NCBI GenBank assembly: GCA_002751075.1
Contig: NAOQ01000008.1
Coordinates: 321,945-352,524, forward strand
Source: Ichthyophonus hoferi
Taxonomy: Eukaryota; Opisthokonta; Ichthyosporea; Ichthyophonida; Ichthyophonidae
DNA: 30,580 nucleotides
Direction: 5' to 3'
Shown: piece after piece, positions 10,900 through 20,786 of the stretch
Layout of the letters: each line of letters begins with the position of its first letter
How positions within the stretch are numbered: position 1 is the first letter of the stretch
Position numbers and translations under genes: made by a program
The notes under the pieces: generated by a model
Database searches by the model: none
What the model saw: only the letters and a program-made list of their open reading frames with translations
Told to the model about the DNA's origin: nothing

Positions 10900-11420
10900 T
10901 GTACAAATATTGCAAAACCATTTAACTTATTTAACTCAAGATAAATATATAGATCAGCCAAAGCTCTAGTAACAAGCAAATTATGCAACGATTGACTCCT
11001 TATTAGTTGATAACACAGCATCCTTAAATAAATATATTTATTAGTCAATTTAATAGAATACAATTACCCGTACTAAAGGAAATAATTAGCTATATAGCCA
11101 ATCAAATTAGGATACAATAGCATTAGATTATTTTGAATAAAGTAAGATAATTTTAGGGGCTCGCAGAGATCTTCTGTAAACCATATTTCTTACAATCAGT
11201 CTCATTGACATTGACGAACTAATGTATATGTGACACCCGTGATCAACATATGATGTGGAGCATAAAAGAGACAGAAACAACTAGTAATAAACACAGATTG
11301 CATACTATTCCTGTAAGCTTTTTAGCATGAACTCTATACTAATCATATGTGATGTTTATGTTTTTACATACTTTTTCTAAACAGCTCTATACGCTCTCTT
11401 TCCCTTTTGTTTTCTTATAT
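10900..11420 (+). repeat. family III LTR, sense copy inside gag
   Basis: It begins TGTACAAAT and is mirrored by the antisense copy at 12636-13114 (shared TTAGTTGATAA, GGATACAATAGCATTAGAT, ACAATCAGTC, ATTGACATTGA). An ATAAAAGA word at 11263-11270 marks the promoter block. The left end is clear and the right end is set only roughly by similarity to the antisense copy. It splits the gag remains of the family II element, so it arrived later or was gained by recombination. Confidence 0.7.
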
Positions 11421-12300
11421 GGTGTTAACACTATAAACACAATATACAAAAATACAACAACTTTGAACAAATCATAAACCCAATGTTGGATTCTACAACA
11501 ATGATTCATCCACGTGTGAAATTTTCCAGAAACCATATTTTACCCATGAGTGTATTCTTATGAAAAGACTTGAGAACCTTGATATAAATGCTTAGTTGAA
11601 CTCAAATCATATATGGAAAGGTTCAGAACTATCATATAAGGAAAAAGGATGTTTTGAGGAAAATAGCAACCAACAATCAAAAAAGAAATTAGAGAATTCT
11701 CAAAACATAAGTATAGAGAAAAGAAGTTTAGCAAAGCTTACAATGTGGTCAAGAATATTTCATATACAGCCACCATGGCTGTCACAGAATGTGTCAATGG
11801 AGGGGACTTTAAAAATGAAAAGTCAAATGAAAGTTTTAAACTTGATAGCAGGTCTTCAAGTAGCTTTAGCGTCAAAAGAGAAGACTTTACCAGATTTATT
11901 TTGAAAGTATCCTGCATATGATGGGGAAATGGAGAGAAGAACATGGCTCTAGGATTAGGAAGCATTTGGTTGGCAGCTTGAGTAGGGAACAAAATATTTC
12001 TTACAAGGCTGGAGAACGTACTTTCAGCCTGATCTAAAAGTGAGTTTATTCTCTGTCTTTACCTTATATGATAGCAATGTTTCTACCGTGTTCAAGAACA
12101 ACACAGTCACAATCTTCAGAAATGGAGCAGTAATCATAAAAAAATTAAAACGGATTGACATTATTTACAGACTGAATGCTCCAATTGTACCTACAAAGAA
12201 GTTTAAAAAAACAATTATCGAGTTGGTCCTGCCATTAGCCACCAGAAGGGGGGATAATGGCAAAAAAAATGGAGTCAATGACCAAGCCCTTTGAACAAGA
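11421..12300 (+). pseudogene. copia gag end / protease-side remains
   Basis: The translation is polar and lysine-rich up to about 11900. After 12040 it shows TLYDSNVSTVFKNNTVTIF and a RIDxIYRLNAP-like phrase. That matches the segment before GAG-pre-integrase in copia polyproteins, where variants of 'V.F.NN...I...G..I..G.R...LY.L' recur. No catalytic protease motif is legible. The segment is broken. Confidence 0.6.
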
Positions 12301-12635
12301 GCCCTAAGTAGGGTTATTGGTATATGATATTTTACATTTTAAATTTATACACCAAGCCCTAAAAATATGTCACTAGCATTGACTTTGTTCAACAACTCAA
12401 AAGGTAGACAAAAGGAAAATAGACTGTGAAACGTGCAACATGTCAAGGAACAAGTGGGTTCCATACCCCAAGAGGACAGATCATGCAACTGGGGTTCTAC
12501 AAAGGGTCCACTCAGATTTAACTGAATTACTCTGCACGTCATACTCAGGCTTCAAATGCGTAGTAACCTTTACTGATGAATACACACACTACACTACGGA
12601 AAGGTGTTTAGAATGTACATATCTTTTCAATTTTA
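12301..12635 (+). pseudogene. copia GAG-pre-integrase and integrase N-terminal remains
   Basis: Near 12427 the reading is CETCNMSRNKWVPYPKRT, the copia GAG-pre-integrase and zinc-binding Cys pair. It is followed by RVHSDLTE and TFTDEYTHYT, which correspond to the start of the integrase catalytic core, including the first acidic residue (HSD). A family III LTR in antisense then interrupts the domain. Integrase would insert the cDNA; here it is a fossil. Confidence 0.8.
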
Positions 12636-13114
12636 TGTGTATAGGTTAAAAACATTAGGGAAAGCAATTGGAAGTAAACCGTACAAAATTTATATATAGT
12701 CTGAGTATAAAAATGTATAGAGTCCACGTTTTATTATTAATTATGTTTGTTTCTTTTATTCTTCACAACGTGCATTGATCAAGGGTGACCATATTGTTTA
12801 GTCGGTTCATCAATGTCAATAAGACTGATTGTAAAGAATACAGTTTTACAGAAAACTGCTGAGTGCCACTAGAATTATCTGTTTTCATTTAACTGATCTA
12901 ATGCTATTGTAACCTAGTTTGACTAGCTGTACAGCTAGTTATCGTATTTTATGTGATGATCATATTATATCTATTGACAAATAAATATCCTTAATCAAGA
13001 ACGCTGCATTATCAACTAATTAAACCACCAGTTATTTTTATGGTATACTTGTTACTTAAGCTCTAAATAAACATATAGATTGGCTGGAGTTGAATGGTCA
13101 TGTTGATTTGTACA
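12636..13114 (-). repeat. family III LTR, antisense copy inside integrase
   Basis: Read on the minus strand it starts TGTACAAAT at 13114 and aligns with 10900-11420. It has the same ATAAAAGAAAC promoter word (plus strand about 12752-12760) and the CAATCAGTCTTATTGACATTGATG block. It separates the two halves of the integrase remains. No internal genes accompany it, so it is best read as a solo LTR. The inner end (12636-12650) is uncertain, and I could not find a convincing target-site duplication. Confidence 0.7.
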
Positions 13115-13988
13115 GAGGTCTGCTGTGTGGAATGCGCTAACTGGGACAGTCCTGGAATATTTTGGATAAAGGGTTTATCTACTAAGAAACAAATATAAGA
13201 CATTTAAGTCATTCAAAAGGTACTATAAATATGTGACTGCTTTGCAAGATAAATCGACGACTATCCTCATTACAGGCAATGGTTCAGAGTATTTAAACCT
13301 GAAATTCTTAGCCTATCTAGTAAATTATGGTATCTACCACCAGACCACTGTACCTCACCATCCTAAGCAGAATGGGCTTAGTGAAAGGATAAATTAGACA
13401 CTGTTCACCATGGTAAGAAGTGCAAAGATAGAGAGTGGTTTACCTCAATACTTATGGAATGCAGCAATAAAGACAGCACACTTCACTTTAAATGTGTTCC
13501 CAACTAATTGTTTACCAAAATAAACCATGCCCTGGGTTTTATGGCATTAATTGACCATTTTTGTTTTTAGCAAACTTAGAGTATTCAGATGCAAGCATTA
13601 TTATAAGGACAAGTAACCAAAATTATTGGCACCACAATGATGGAAGGCAGTGATACTGGGGTGCCAATATTTCCAGAAGGCTTACAGGTTAATGGATGCC
13701 AAGTACAAATAGATCGTAATCAGTAGAGATGTGAAATTTCTTGAAACCAGTTTTCTATATGCTGATAAACAACTTAAACCTCTGCCAGAACAAGAGAGTA
13801 AAACCACAGGTGGGGCCAACGCCAACAATCCCATGGTACAGAATCTCCCACATACAAGATGCAATTCGTCCCTTATAAAAGAATCTTCAAATGAAACGTT
13901 AACTCAGAGGGAGCTAAGCAATAAAGATAGCCATGGCAAGACTAAGGAAGATGAGATATTCCTGAAGAGGGTGGTATTGGGGGAATAG
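13115..13988 (+). pseudogene. copia integrase core and C-terminal remains
   Basis: The translation shows FKSFKRYYKYV, then a GNGSEY block (the second acidic site of the core, usually DNGGEF), then TVPHHPKQNGLSER, the standard copia 'TP.QNG.AER' block with the third catalytic acid. Phrases typical of the domain end (LPQYLWNAAIKTAHF) and the VISRDVKFLE phrase follow. A linker rich in Asn, Thr and Lys runs to 13988, where an antisense LTR-plus-leader unit starts. Confidence 0.85.
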
Positions 13989-14836
13989 ATGTCAGACTTT
14001 GTCGAGCACACATTTGTAGTTGCCATCTGAGTCCACTGAGATAGACTCTTGGTTGAATTATGTTTCTGCACTGAAGTTCGATTCCTCCAGTAGGTTCCTT
14101 ATGTATTCATTCTCGCTGTCTGACAAAAACTGAATCCTAATTTTCTTCTACTGCTCCACAGACCCCTTTGGTTTACCAATCATGGATATTGCACTCTTTT
14201 GCTTAAGTTTGTAATCAGTTAGAGTAAAAGGTTGTTTTATAGACAAAACCATTACATTTTCTTATTTCACAACACAGAAGAAGACTAAGTCTTTTTGTTA
14301 TAATCAATTATTTATTAAACACATATAATCAAAGGATCCAAATTAAATCTGTGTTTGCCGGTTATATAGTTTTTGTGTACATGGTCAACACCAGTTGGCC
14401 ATGTGATGGGTCTTAAAACAACACATGTTATTTAAGAAAGTGTTCAATTTACATGTCATCTATCTTGTTAACAACATTACTTGTTATCTTATCATGATGT
14501 CAGCGTTCTTAGTCCAATTAATGAAAACTAAATATAAAACATCAATCATTTAGCATGATTAAAGTTCAGATTACCAATGCTATTTAAACCGCAGTGAATA
14601 TATGTGCTACTCTGTACTAGGCTTTTATTCCTAATTAAATATAATTTGAGACATTATGAAAGTAGTTAATTGTTAATTAAGATTTAACACGTATATACCA
14701 ATTGAAACCTCATTGTAGTCAAATTCTACTGGATATTCAGAGGTACAATACAAAATGAATAATAAACTATGTGTACTCGTAAAAGACAACATGAAGTATC
14801 TAGCCTAATACTTATGGGAGTTAAGATACTTCAACA
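13989..14836 (-). mobile_element. antisense family II LTR plus gag leader (about 850 bp)
   Basis: On the minus strand an LTR (14836 to about 14290, starting TGTTGAAGTATCTTAACTC and keeping TATTAGGCTAGATACTTCA) is followed by about 300 bp of leader and gag start (RIQFLSDSENE-like). It then stops near a TCTGACA word. The unit sits between the integrase end and the reverse transcriptase start of the surrounding fossil. No second LTR is present. The sense unit at 16264-17090 has the same make-up and almost the same length. Confidence 0.75.
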
Positions 14837-15983
14837 GTAGGAAGCCAGGAAAAAGACTCAGATACACTTCCGTGGGAAAATATGTATATCCCCTCTGTTA
14901 CAAGGTCAGGAAAATTTTATAAACTGGGCATTGAATTAACACATGAAACATATGCAGCGACAAAACAAACTTATAAGACTAGATAATAACCAAGTCAGTC
15001 TGGGCAATAAGAAATTTACTCCAATGACCACAATGGGAAGCTGCAATACGGCAAAAAAGGAAGGCTCTATCAAATAATTCGACTGGAAAAGAATGAACAA
15101 AACAAAAAAAGAACCATTGTTGAAACTATTATTTTGCTTTCAATATTAAAAGGGTCAACTAGGAAAACACAAAAAATACAAGGCACGTCTCATAGTCATA
15201 AGAAATCAGCAAAGGAAAAACATAGATTATTTTGACATAGAGCCTCCAGTACGCTCCTTGATGACCATTGACTCCTGTTAGCCCTGGCAGCATCAAAGAA
15301 TATGGAGATCGTCCAACTGGATATTGTTGGAGCATACTTAAATGGTAAGCTGGACGAAGACATTTACATGCATCAACAAAGATATTTAAAGACTCTGACT
15401 TCCCACACAGAATATAGGAACTCCAGCAATCTTGTACGAACTGAAACAGTCAGCTTTAGTCTAGCAATGCACTTTAACTGCATTTCTTGTGAAACAGCAA
15501 CTTATCTCAACCAATGCTGACCCATGCCTATTTTTTTCCATGGCACTTTATATTTTTTTGCAATGTGTCTATATGGATGACATGCTCATTGTTTCTGATA
15601 GTGAAGATGCAACATGAAATCTGATCAACAATATGAAGAAACGGGTTGACACCAAGGAGATGGGTTTCCCGGCTGAGTATTTGACTTAGCAGATTAGAAA
15701 GGATAGTTAAAGGTCTATTAATTTAACCCAGGAGAAGTACATCAAAGAGATACTAAGGTTGTATAACATGGATGGCATTAAGTGAATCATGTCCCCATTC
15801 TTCCTAACCATGTATCAGACTTTGACTATGACACAGGGTTAGACCCAAGGTGCAACAACAAAGAATACCAGAAAGCAATAGGATGCCTTCTGTGAATCTC
15901 TAGATTAACAAGGCCATATATTAAATTTACAGTCAGTTACCTCAAAAAGGTTTGCTTCTAATTCATCTTAATTCCACTGGAAA
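14837..15983 (+). pseudogene. copia reverse transcriptase remains
   Basis: After the antisense unit the element resumes with QWEAAIRQ-type sequence near 15040. At 15302 the reading is MEIVQLDIVGAYLNGKLDED, the copia RT block 'LDV..AFLNG.L.E.IYM' with its first catalytic Asp. At about 15570 comes YMDDMLIV-type sequence (the catalytic YxDD loop), and then the thumb region. The order is intact but the frame is broken in several places. Confidence 0.85.
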
Positions 15984-16263
15984 ATGGCTTTACATGTAGT
16001 GGCCTATCTCAACTCGTTTCCGGATACTGAACTGGTTTACCACAACCCCCCTATGGAGCTCACGATATATGTAGATGCCGATTTTTCTAAAGACAGGAAG
16101 ACCAGCAAGTCCATCACAGCATGCATACTGTTCCTCAATGACACCCTAGTGTTATGGTTCAATAAGAAACAGTCAATAATTGCCTCTTACAGCACAGAGG
16201 CCAAATAAATTGCACTCAGTGCAGTGGTTCATGAAATTGTGTGAGTTTCAAGCGTGTTGGAAA
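15984..16263 (+). pseudogene. copia RNase H remains, first part
   Basis: The translation shows VVAYLNSFPDTELVYH, then YVDADFSKDRKTSKSITA, then WFNKKQSIIASYSTEAK. These are the copia RNase H blocks 'Y.DAD.A.D...RKST.G' and 'W.SKKQ..VA.SS.EAE'. Shortly after these blocks a family II LTR begins (16264) without a purine tract, which marks an insertion and not the element's own 3' end. Confidence 0.88.
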
Positions 16264-17090
16264 TGTTAACTTATCTCAACCTCCACAAGTATTAGGCCAG
16301 ATACTTCAGAATGTCCTCTATTACTACACATAGTTTGCAGTTCATTTTGCATTGTATCTATAAATATCCAATAGAATTTGAATACTTAATGAGGTTATAA
16401 TCAGTTTGTAAATGTTCAGAGTTAATTAATTAAGTAATCACTTAATGCTATTAATTATATTTAATTGGAACAAATTTGCTTAAGTACAAACAAGCAAATT
16501 AATGATCATAGTTAACTTGACTTTTGTAGATTAATTGATATTTGTGCACATAGTTCGCAAACATGTGACTTTTATGAGTTATCAAATAATCAATAGACTT
16601 TATAGGGCTTCATGTTTCTAACGAGATGCTAGAAATCCATCAGTTTTAGAACTTTTGCAAGAGTGTGTTTGTATCACATGGTCAACTGAATTGACTATGA
16701 TCCAACAAGTATTTAATTAGGATCTACAGACTTAGTTGGGACCCTTTAAGATGAGTGTTTAATAAACAAGTTATAATATTGTAAGACTTTGTCTTGTTTG
16801 TGTTGTGGAGTAGGCAGACGTAATGTTTGTGTTTATTTGACCACCTTTTACCTCTAATAATTACAGACAGAAGTAGAAGACTGCAATAACCACGGCTGAG
16901 AAACTAAAGGCGTCCGTGGAGCCAAAGAAGAAGAACAGGGTCTGATTTTTGTGAGATAGCAAGAACGAGAACTCGAGGGATCTTTTGGAAGATTTGGACT
17001 TCAACTCTGGAGAACAACTTGCTTTAGAGTCTATGTCAGTAGACTCTAAAAATAGCTAAAAATCTGTGGGCTCAAAAGATTCTGACAAAA
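16264..17090 (+). mobile_element. sense family II LTR plus gag leader, nested in RNase H
   Basis: An LTR (16264 to about 16806; TGTTAAC start, then AAGTATTAGGCCAGATACTTCA) is followed by about 280 bp that match the leader and gag start of the other copies (a lysine run, an IQF/DF-SDS-type phrase, LLEDLDFNS). The unit ends near TTCTGACA, and the surrounding RNase H fossil resumes at about 17095. Its extent is nearly the same as the antisense unit at 13989-14836. Confidence 0.7.
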
Positions 17091-17094
17091 AGTA

Positions 17095-17333
17095 CCAGAA
17101 TACGGTCAAGTTCAGTGACCGTTTTTGAGAACAGTCAGTCCGTGATCTGGATCTCCAAGTATAATGGGATCACAAAGAATACAAAGAATATCAGAGTAAA
17201 ATACCACTTCATCCAGGTGGCTTTAAGGAATAAGGACATTGCCTTCAAAACGATTCCAACTCATGAACAGAGGGCAGACATTCTCACCAAGGCATTAGCT
17301 CTAGCCCAATTTATGTGCGCTCATCAGAAATAA
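17095..17333 (+). pseudogene. copia RNase H remains, last part
   Basis: The reading is TVFENSQSVIWISKYNG, then KNIRVKYHFIQVAL, then PTHEQRADILTKALA. These are the closing copia blocks ('DNQSAI..AKNP', 'KHIDI.YHFIR', 'P...Q.ADILTK.L'). With the purine tract at 17376-17385 and the LTR at 17386 this is the normal 3' end of a copia element. Confidence 0.88.
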
Positions 17334-17385
17334 ATCCATAATGAATAAGTTACCTTTCCACATGTATGTGTGAATATAGGGAGAG

Positions 17386-17951
17386 TTTTAGAGTATTTTA
17401 GCTTCCATTAGCATTAGGCTGAATACTTCATAATGTCTGTTAGTAGAGCACGTTGCTTACAGTTTGTCTTGCATTGTACCTTTAAATATGCAATAGCGTT
17501 TACAAGAAGGTTTCAATCGGTATATGAGTGTTAGATCTTAATTAACAACTATTATTTATTCTTATCATGTCTTTAATTATGTTCAATTAGGATTAAAAGC
17601 TTAGTGCAAATTAGCACAACAATTGACCATGGTTTAAATAGCGTTGGTAATCTGAATTTTAATCATGCTTAATGATTGCTGTATTATACGTAGTATTCAT
17701 TAATTGGACTAATGATACTGACATTATGATAAGATAATTAGTAACGTTGTTAACATGTTAGATAACACGCAAATGGAAAACCTTTTCAAATAGCATGTGT
17801 CATTTTAAGACTTATCACCTGGTCAACTGGTATTGACCATGCACACAAAAACTATATAACCAGCAAACATTATTTAATCTGGATCCTTTGAGAATTATGA
17901 GTTAAATCAATAAAAATATCTATACCAAAGACTTTATATCTTTGTGTAGCA
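17386..17951 (+). repeat. family II LTR, copy D (right end of the composite)
   Basis: It is preceded by the tract ATAGGGAGAG and aligns with 9142-9704 over its full length. It includes GCATTAGGCTGAATACTTCA, TTAATTAACAAC and the block TGACCATGCACACAAAAACTATATAACCAGC near the promoter. It ends TTTGTGTAGCA, followed by AATTGGAGTCCG, which would be the primer site of a further copy. Confidence 0.85.
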
Positions 17952-18480
17952 AATTGGAGTCCGTTATGGTTGTTTCAAAGAGACAGACAGCCACACCAAA
18001 TATTTTCTTAGTGAAACGAAAGACAGCTATTCCGTCAACTAACAAGAAAGGATTCATGAAAAGAGAAAAGAAGAAGGCGGGGATACAGTTCTTTTTGGAC
18101 AGCAGTGTTACCAAATATTGAACCACTGCTCAAAAAACACAACGGCATTGACCATGGTGATCATATACTTTTCAAGATATCAACGCTAATCAATAATCCT
18201 TTAAAGTACATAGAAGAGGATTTCTCAAAAAATTCAATGACAAACCTGTCACCAAGAGATCATAGGTTCCAGTGATACAGAAGATGGACAGTCCATGTTC
18301 ATTGATAAGTGAAACAAATCTTTAAACTCTGAAGATTTTAACATTCCTCGCCCCCTATCAACACCATGGAATTGAGCAACAGAAAGCAATAAATCTAGTT
18401 TACCGATTACCTGACTAAGACAACTTTGATATAGCACTCAGTACCGTCAATACTATACTTATTGCCAATATTTAACTTAG
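17952..18480 (+). pseudogene. gag-start-like sequence after LTR D
   Basis: The primer-site-like sequence is followed by a basic and serine-rich N-terminus like those after the other family II LTRs, with a KKAGIQFFLDSS-like phrase and then an SSDTEDGQ-like phrase. LTR D therefore either belongs to an LTR-internal-LTR array or was the left end of another copy whose remainder is lost. The sequence is decayed, and similarity is weak after about 18150. Confidence 0.5.
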
Positions 18481-19208
18481 TTTTTAGGACTATAATAAGT
18501 AACTGCAGGATAATCACTTTAAGCAAAATTATGTAACCAAACCTCAAGTTCGTATCAAGGACCAGATATTATACATGCAAATCAATGCTGTTAAAACATG
18601 TAGTAGAAGTATTCCTTTTACTTTAATTCATGACTAGGGCCCAAAACTTGTGTTTTTCCGAAGACAAAATTTGTTCTAACTGCCGATTATTACCAACTTC
18701 CATCAACCATGCCTAATCCATGAGAATTGGCAAGAAAGTGAAAGTTATGCTTCCAACCGACTCTGAAAAATCTAATGCAGCTAACAACAATCTGCCCACC
18801 AAGACTCCTTTTCCATCAGGTTTTGATCTTGGCTCCTCTTAAAAAGATGCTTTTGGATTGACAAGCTCATAAAAAATACTCTTTTGACCAAAATTACAAT
18901 AATAGGAACCCATTATTCCTTTGTATTCCGTGTTGGCAATTGTTCTTTTCTCCTTTTGACAGAGTAATTGAGTATTGCTCAATTATATGGATATAAACAT
19001 TAATAATAATAATCCAATTGTGCTAAGGATATTTGATTAGGACAAAGCCTGGCAAGTATAGCTGCATATAGAACCTACGTCAATATGATGATAATTACTT
19101 CCAATTAATTGCCCGTTGCTATTCTATTAATTGCCTTAAATTTGGTCTATTATAAGTTATTGGAAAGTAACCTAGTGCAAATGTTTATAGGTAACATTTT
19201 AAAATGAA
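18481..19208. other. spacer, possible retroelement debris
   Basis: There is no open frame of note. Around 18560-18650 the plus-strand translation (INAVKTCSRSIPFTLIHD) faintly recalls the 'STG.TPF.L..G' end of retroelement integrases, but nothing beside it supports that. The rest (18850-19208) is AT-rich and shows nothing I can name. Confidence 0.3.
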
Positions 19209-19490
19209 TTAAGCACTATCAGTGTATTTATTATCTGGTACTGAATATGTTAAAGTTTCATCAAACTCTTCCTGAAGCTCACACTTTTGGTTGAGTGATA
19301 GAGAAGACTTTAATTTCTTTCCGGGGAGTTTATTGTAAATAAAATAACTGTGATTAAAAACTGGTTGAGCATACACAGTAATTGTATTTTCCATAAGATA
19401 AGTATTAATATCTGAAATAATTAGTTGGCCTTCTAGATTATTATTGGTATTAAATAATTCTATCTCTCTAGATATACTTGATTTAATATA
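19209..19490 (-). pseudogene. unrecognised ORF, minus strand (related to 20529-20768?)
   Basis: The frame is open for about 90 codons, with a possible ATG at 19394. The sequence is not low-complexity: ELFNTNNNLEGQLIISD, then MENTITVYAQPVFNHSYFIY, ending in an acidic, Thr/Ser-rich tail (EEFDETLTYSVPDNKYTDSA). It has no motif I know. Part of it (EGxxII..D......ENT...Y.QP....FIYNKL) can be aligned with the plus-strand ORF at 20529-20768 (EGPGIINGD, ETTLPHYDQP, IYLYNL), so the two may be relatives placed head to head. Whether it is a gene, an exon or a fossil is open. Confidence 0.35.
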
Positions 19491-19598
19491 TATATATTAG
19501 ATTTTTCCAGAAAATAAATGAAACCGAGACAATATTGTTTGAGTTACCGGCCAATCATCCTTCAGCGTCCTTTCTAGCTTTATATATATATATATTTC

Positions 19599-19805
19599 TT
19601 AGTGTTTCAAGATTTTTTTGATACTATTAAAGAAACATACTTTCAACTCGTTATTTGGAAGGTCAGTTGGTATGAGTATCAATGAACACATCTGCTCTAT
19701 CAATTCCAAAGTTGTAAACCAATAATAGCAAGGCTTGGCTAACAGGAATGTCATTTTAGGCTTTAGATAAGTCAAATTGCAATGTTTTTGGTGATAATTA
19801 TACAC
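19599..19805 (-). other. unrecognised minus-strand ORF, 68 codons
   Basis: The frame is open from an ATG at 19805, upstream of and in the same direction as the ORF at 19209-19490. It contains TLELIEQMCSLILIPTDLPN and ends KKILKH. It may be chance, or an upstream part of its neighbour's ancestor. I recognise no family. Confidence 0.2.
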
Positions 19806-20528
19806 TTATCAAGTAACACTTACATAAACTCTGAATCATCATTATAAAGGCCATTGTCATGTTATCATATTTATTGCCAACCTTGGACTGGACATCAACT
19901 TAATCTGCCATTATGAGCCCCGCTCATCAGTATATCAATCAAGACATCAAGAAACCACAAGTCCTGTTCATCAGCACCTCAGAACAAGATAGATAAATTT
20001 ATGTATGCCTTATTAATTAAGTAAACCATTTGTTTACTTAATTTCTTATTATAGAGACTCATACGTATTTTAATTATTAGTGAAAATTATTATTATCACT
20101 TAGTCACAGTTAAGACGTTCGTTTAACTTTAACTTAAGTCTGTTTGTTTATTAACTAAAATTATAATATTTGCATTGTATGGTCCAAATACATATAACTT
20201 TGCTATTGTAACAGACATGTGTATGACTTACCATACTTGGTTATAAAAATCTATTAACCTCAATATACAACTTTGTTTATCCTTAACCAATTGGCAAACT
20301 GGTTTTCACAATTGAAAAGGTACAAAACAGTGAACCATTTTAGTTCTTTAGCTTGTACATTATGCATTACTGTATTACCTTTAAAGTAGACGTGTTCTTT
20401 AGCTGCATTTAAGTCATATATTAATTGTGAAGCTCTCACTTAGGTACATGCTTACACTAACTAAAAAAATGGATTTTATAAGTATTTTGTTCAAAAATAA
20501 CTTCGAATTTAAGTAGAGAATTCCACAT
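19806..20528. other. AT-rich spacer between two divergent ORFs
   Basis: I see no coding sequence. It contains short T-rich and TTAATTAAG-type stretches and a TATAAAAATC word near 20243. It would hold the promoters of the flanking divergent ORFs if those are real. Confidence 0.4.
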
Positions 20529-20768
20529 ATGTTTTCTGTCAATATATTTCCAAGTATTACTTCAAACATTGAAAAAACCCATGTCAACAAGAGATACCCG
20601 ATTTATGATAAAAATGAAGGCCCAGGTATCATTAATGGAGATACCAGCATGCTTCTTGTTCATGTTCTAGAAACCACACTCCCACATTATGACCAACCTA
20701 CGATTATTTATCTTTATAATCTTAGTAGTGATTACCAAATTAATAAAATTTATAATACTGGTTACTAA
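20529..20768 (+). pseudogene. unrecognised 79-codon ORF
   Basis: The frame is open from an ATG with AT-rich upstream sequence. The protein has mixed composition (MFSVNIFPSITSNIEKTHVN at the start; PTIIYLYNLSSDYQINKIY near the end) and looks more like protein than chance sequence. It shares a block with the minus-strand ORF at 19209-19490. Its stop lies only 18 bp from the far end of the minus-strand ORF-family copy at 20787-21203, so the two are convergent. No function can be assigned. Confidence 0.35.
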
Positions 20769-20786
20769 TTAATTTAAGTTATCCGT

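Larger units (their letters stand above)
9142..17951 (+). mobile_element. composite Ty1/copia fossil, family II, with nested insertions
   Basis: LTRs of 563 bp (9142-9704) and 566 bp (17386-17951) bound remains of a whole copia element in the standard order: gag, protease-side spacer, GAG-pre-integrase, integrase, reverse transcriptase, RNase H, and a purine tract (17376-17385) next to the right LTR. Other LTR sequences interrupt it in at least four places; these are listed separately. All frames are broken many times. The two bounding LTRs are clearly related but well diverged, which points to an old insertion, or to bounding LTRs that come from different copies. The LTR at 17386 is also followed by a gag-type start, so it may serve as the left end of a further copy. 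Confidence 0.85.

Noticed and set aside
10860-11063. Minus-strand frame of 67 codons near the sense family III LTR
   Set aside because: It runs across the gag/LTR boundary and has no similarity to the antisense LTR copy at protein level.
11738-11992. Minus-strand frame opposite the gag and protease-side remains
   Set aside because: It is a shadow of the plus-strand copia coding remains. The same holds for the frames at 9686-9904, 10539-10844, 12345-12542, 13682-13864 and 18249-18437.
14075-14100. GTTCGATTCCTCC, which looks like the T-loop of a tRNA gene
   Set aside because: It lies in the antisense gag leader, where the minus strand encodes LLEESNFSA. No acceptor stem, D-arm or anticodon arm can be drawn around it.
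18560-18650. Possible Ty3/gypsy integrase end (SIPFTLIH phrase)
   Set aside because: Only one short phrase fits. No RT, RNase H or core integrase blocks flank it, so no element is called.
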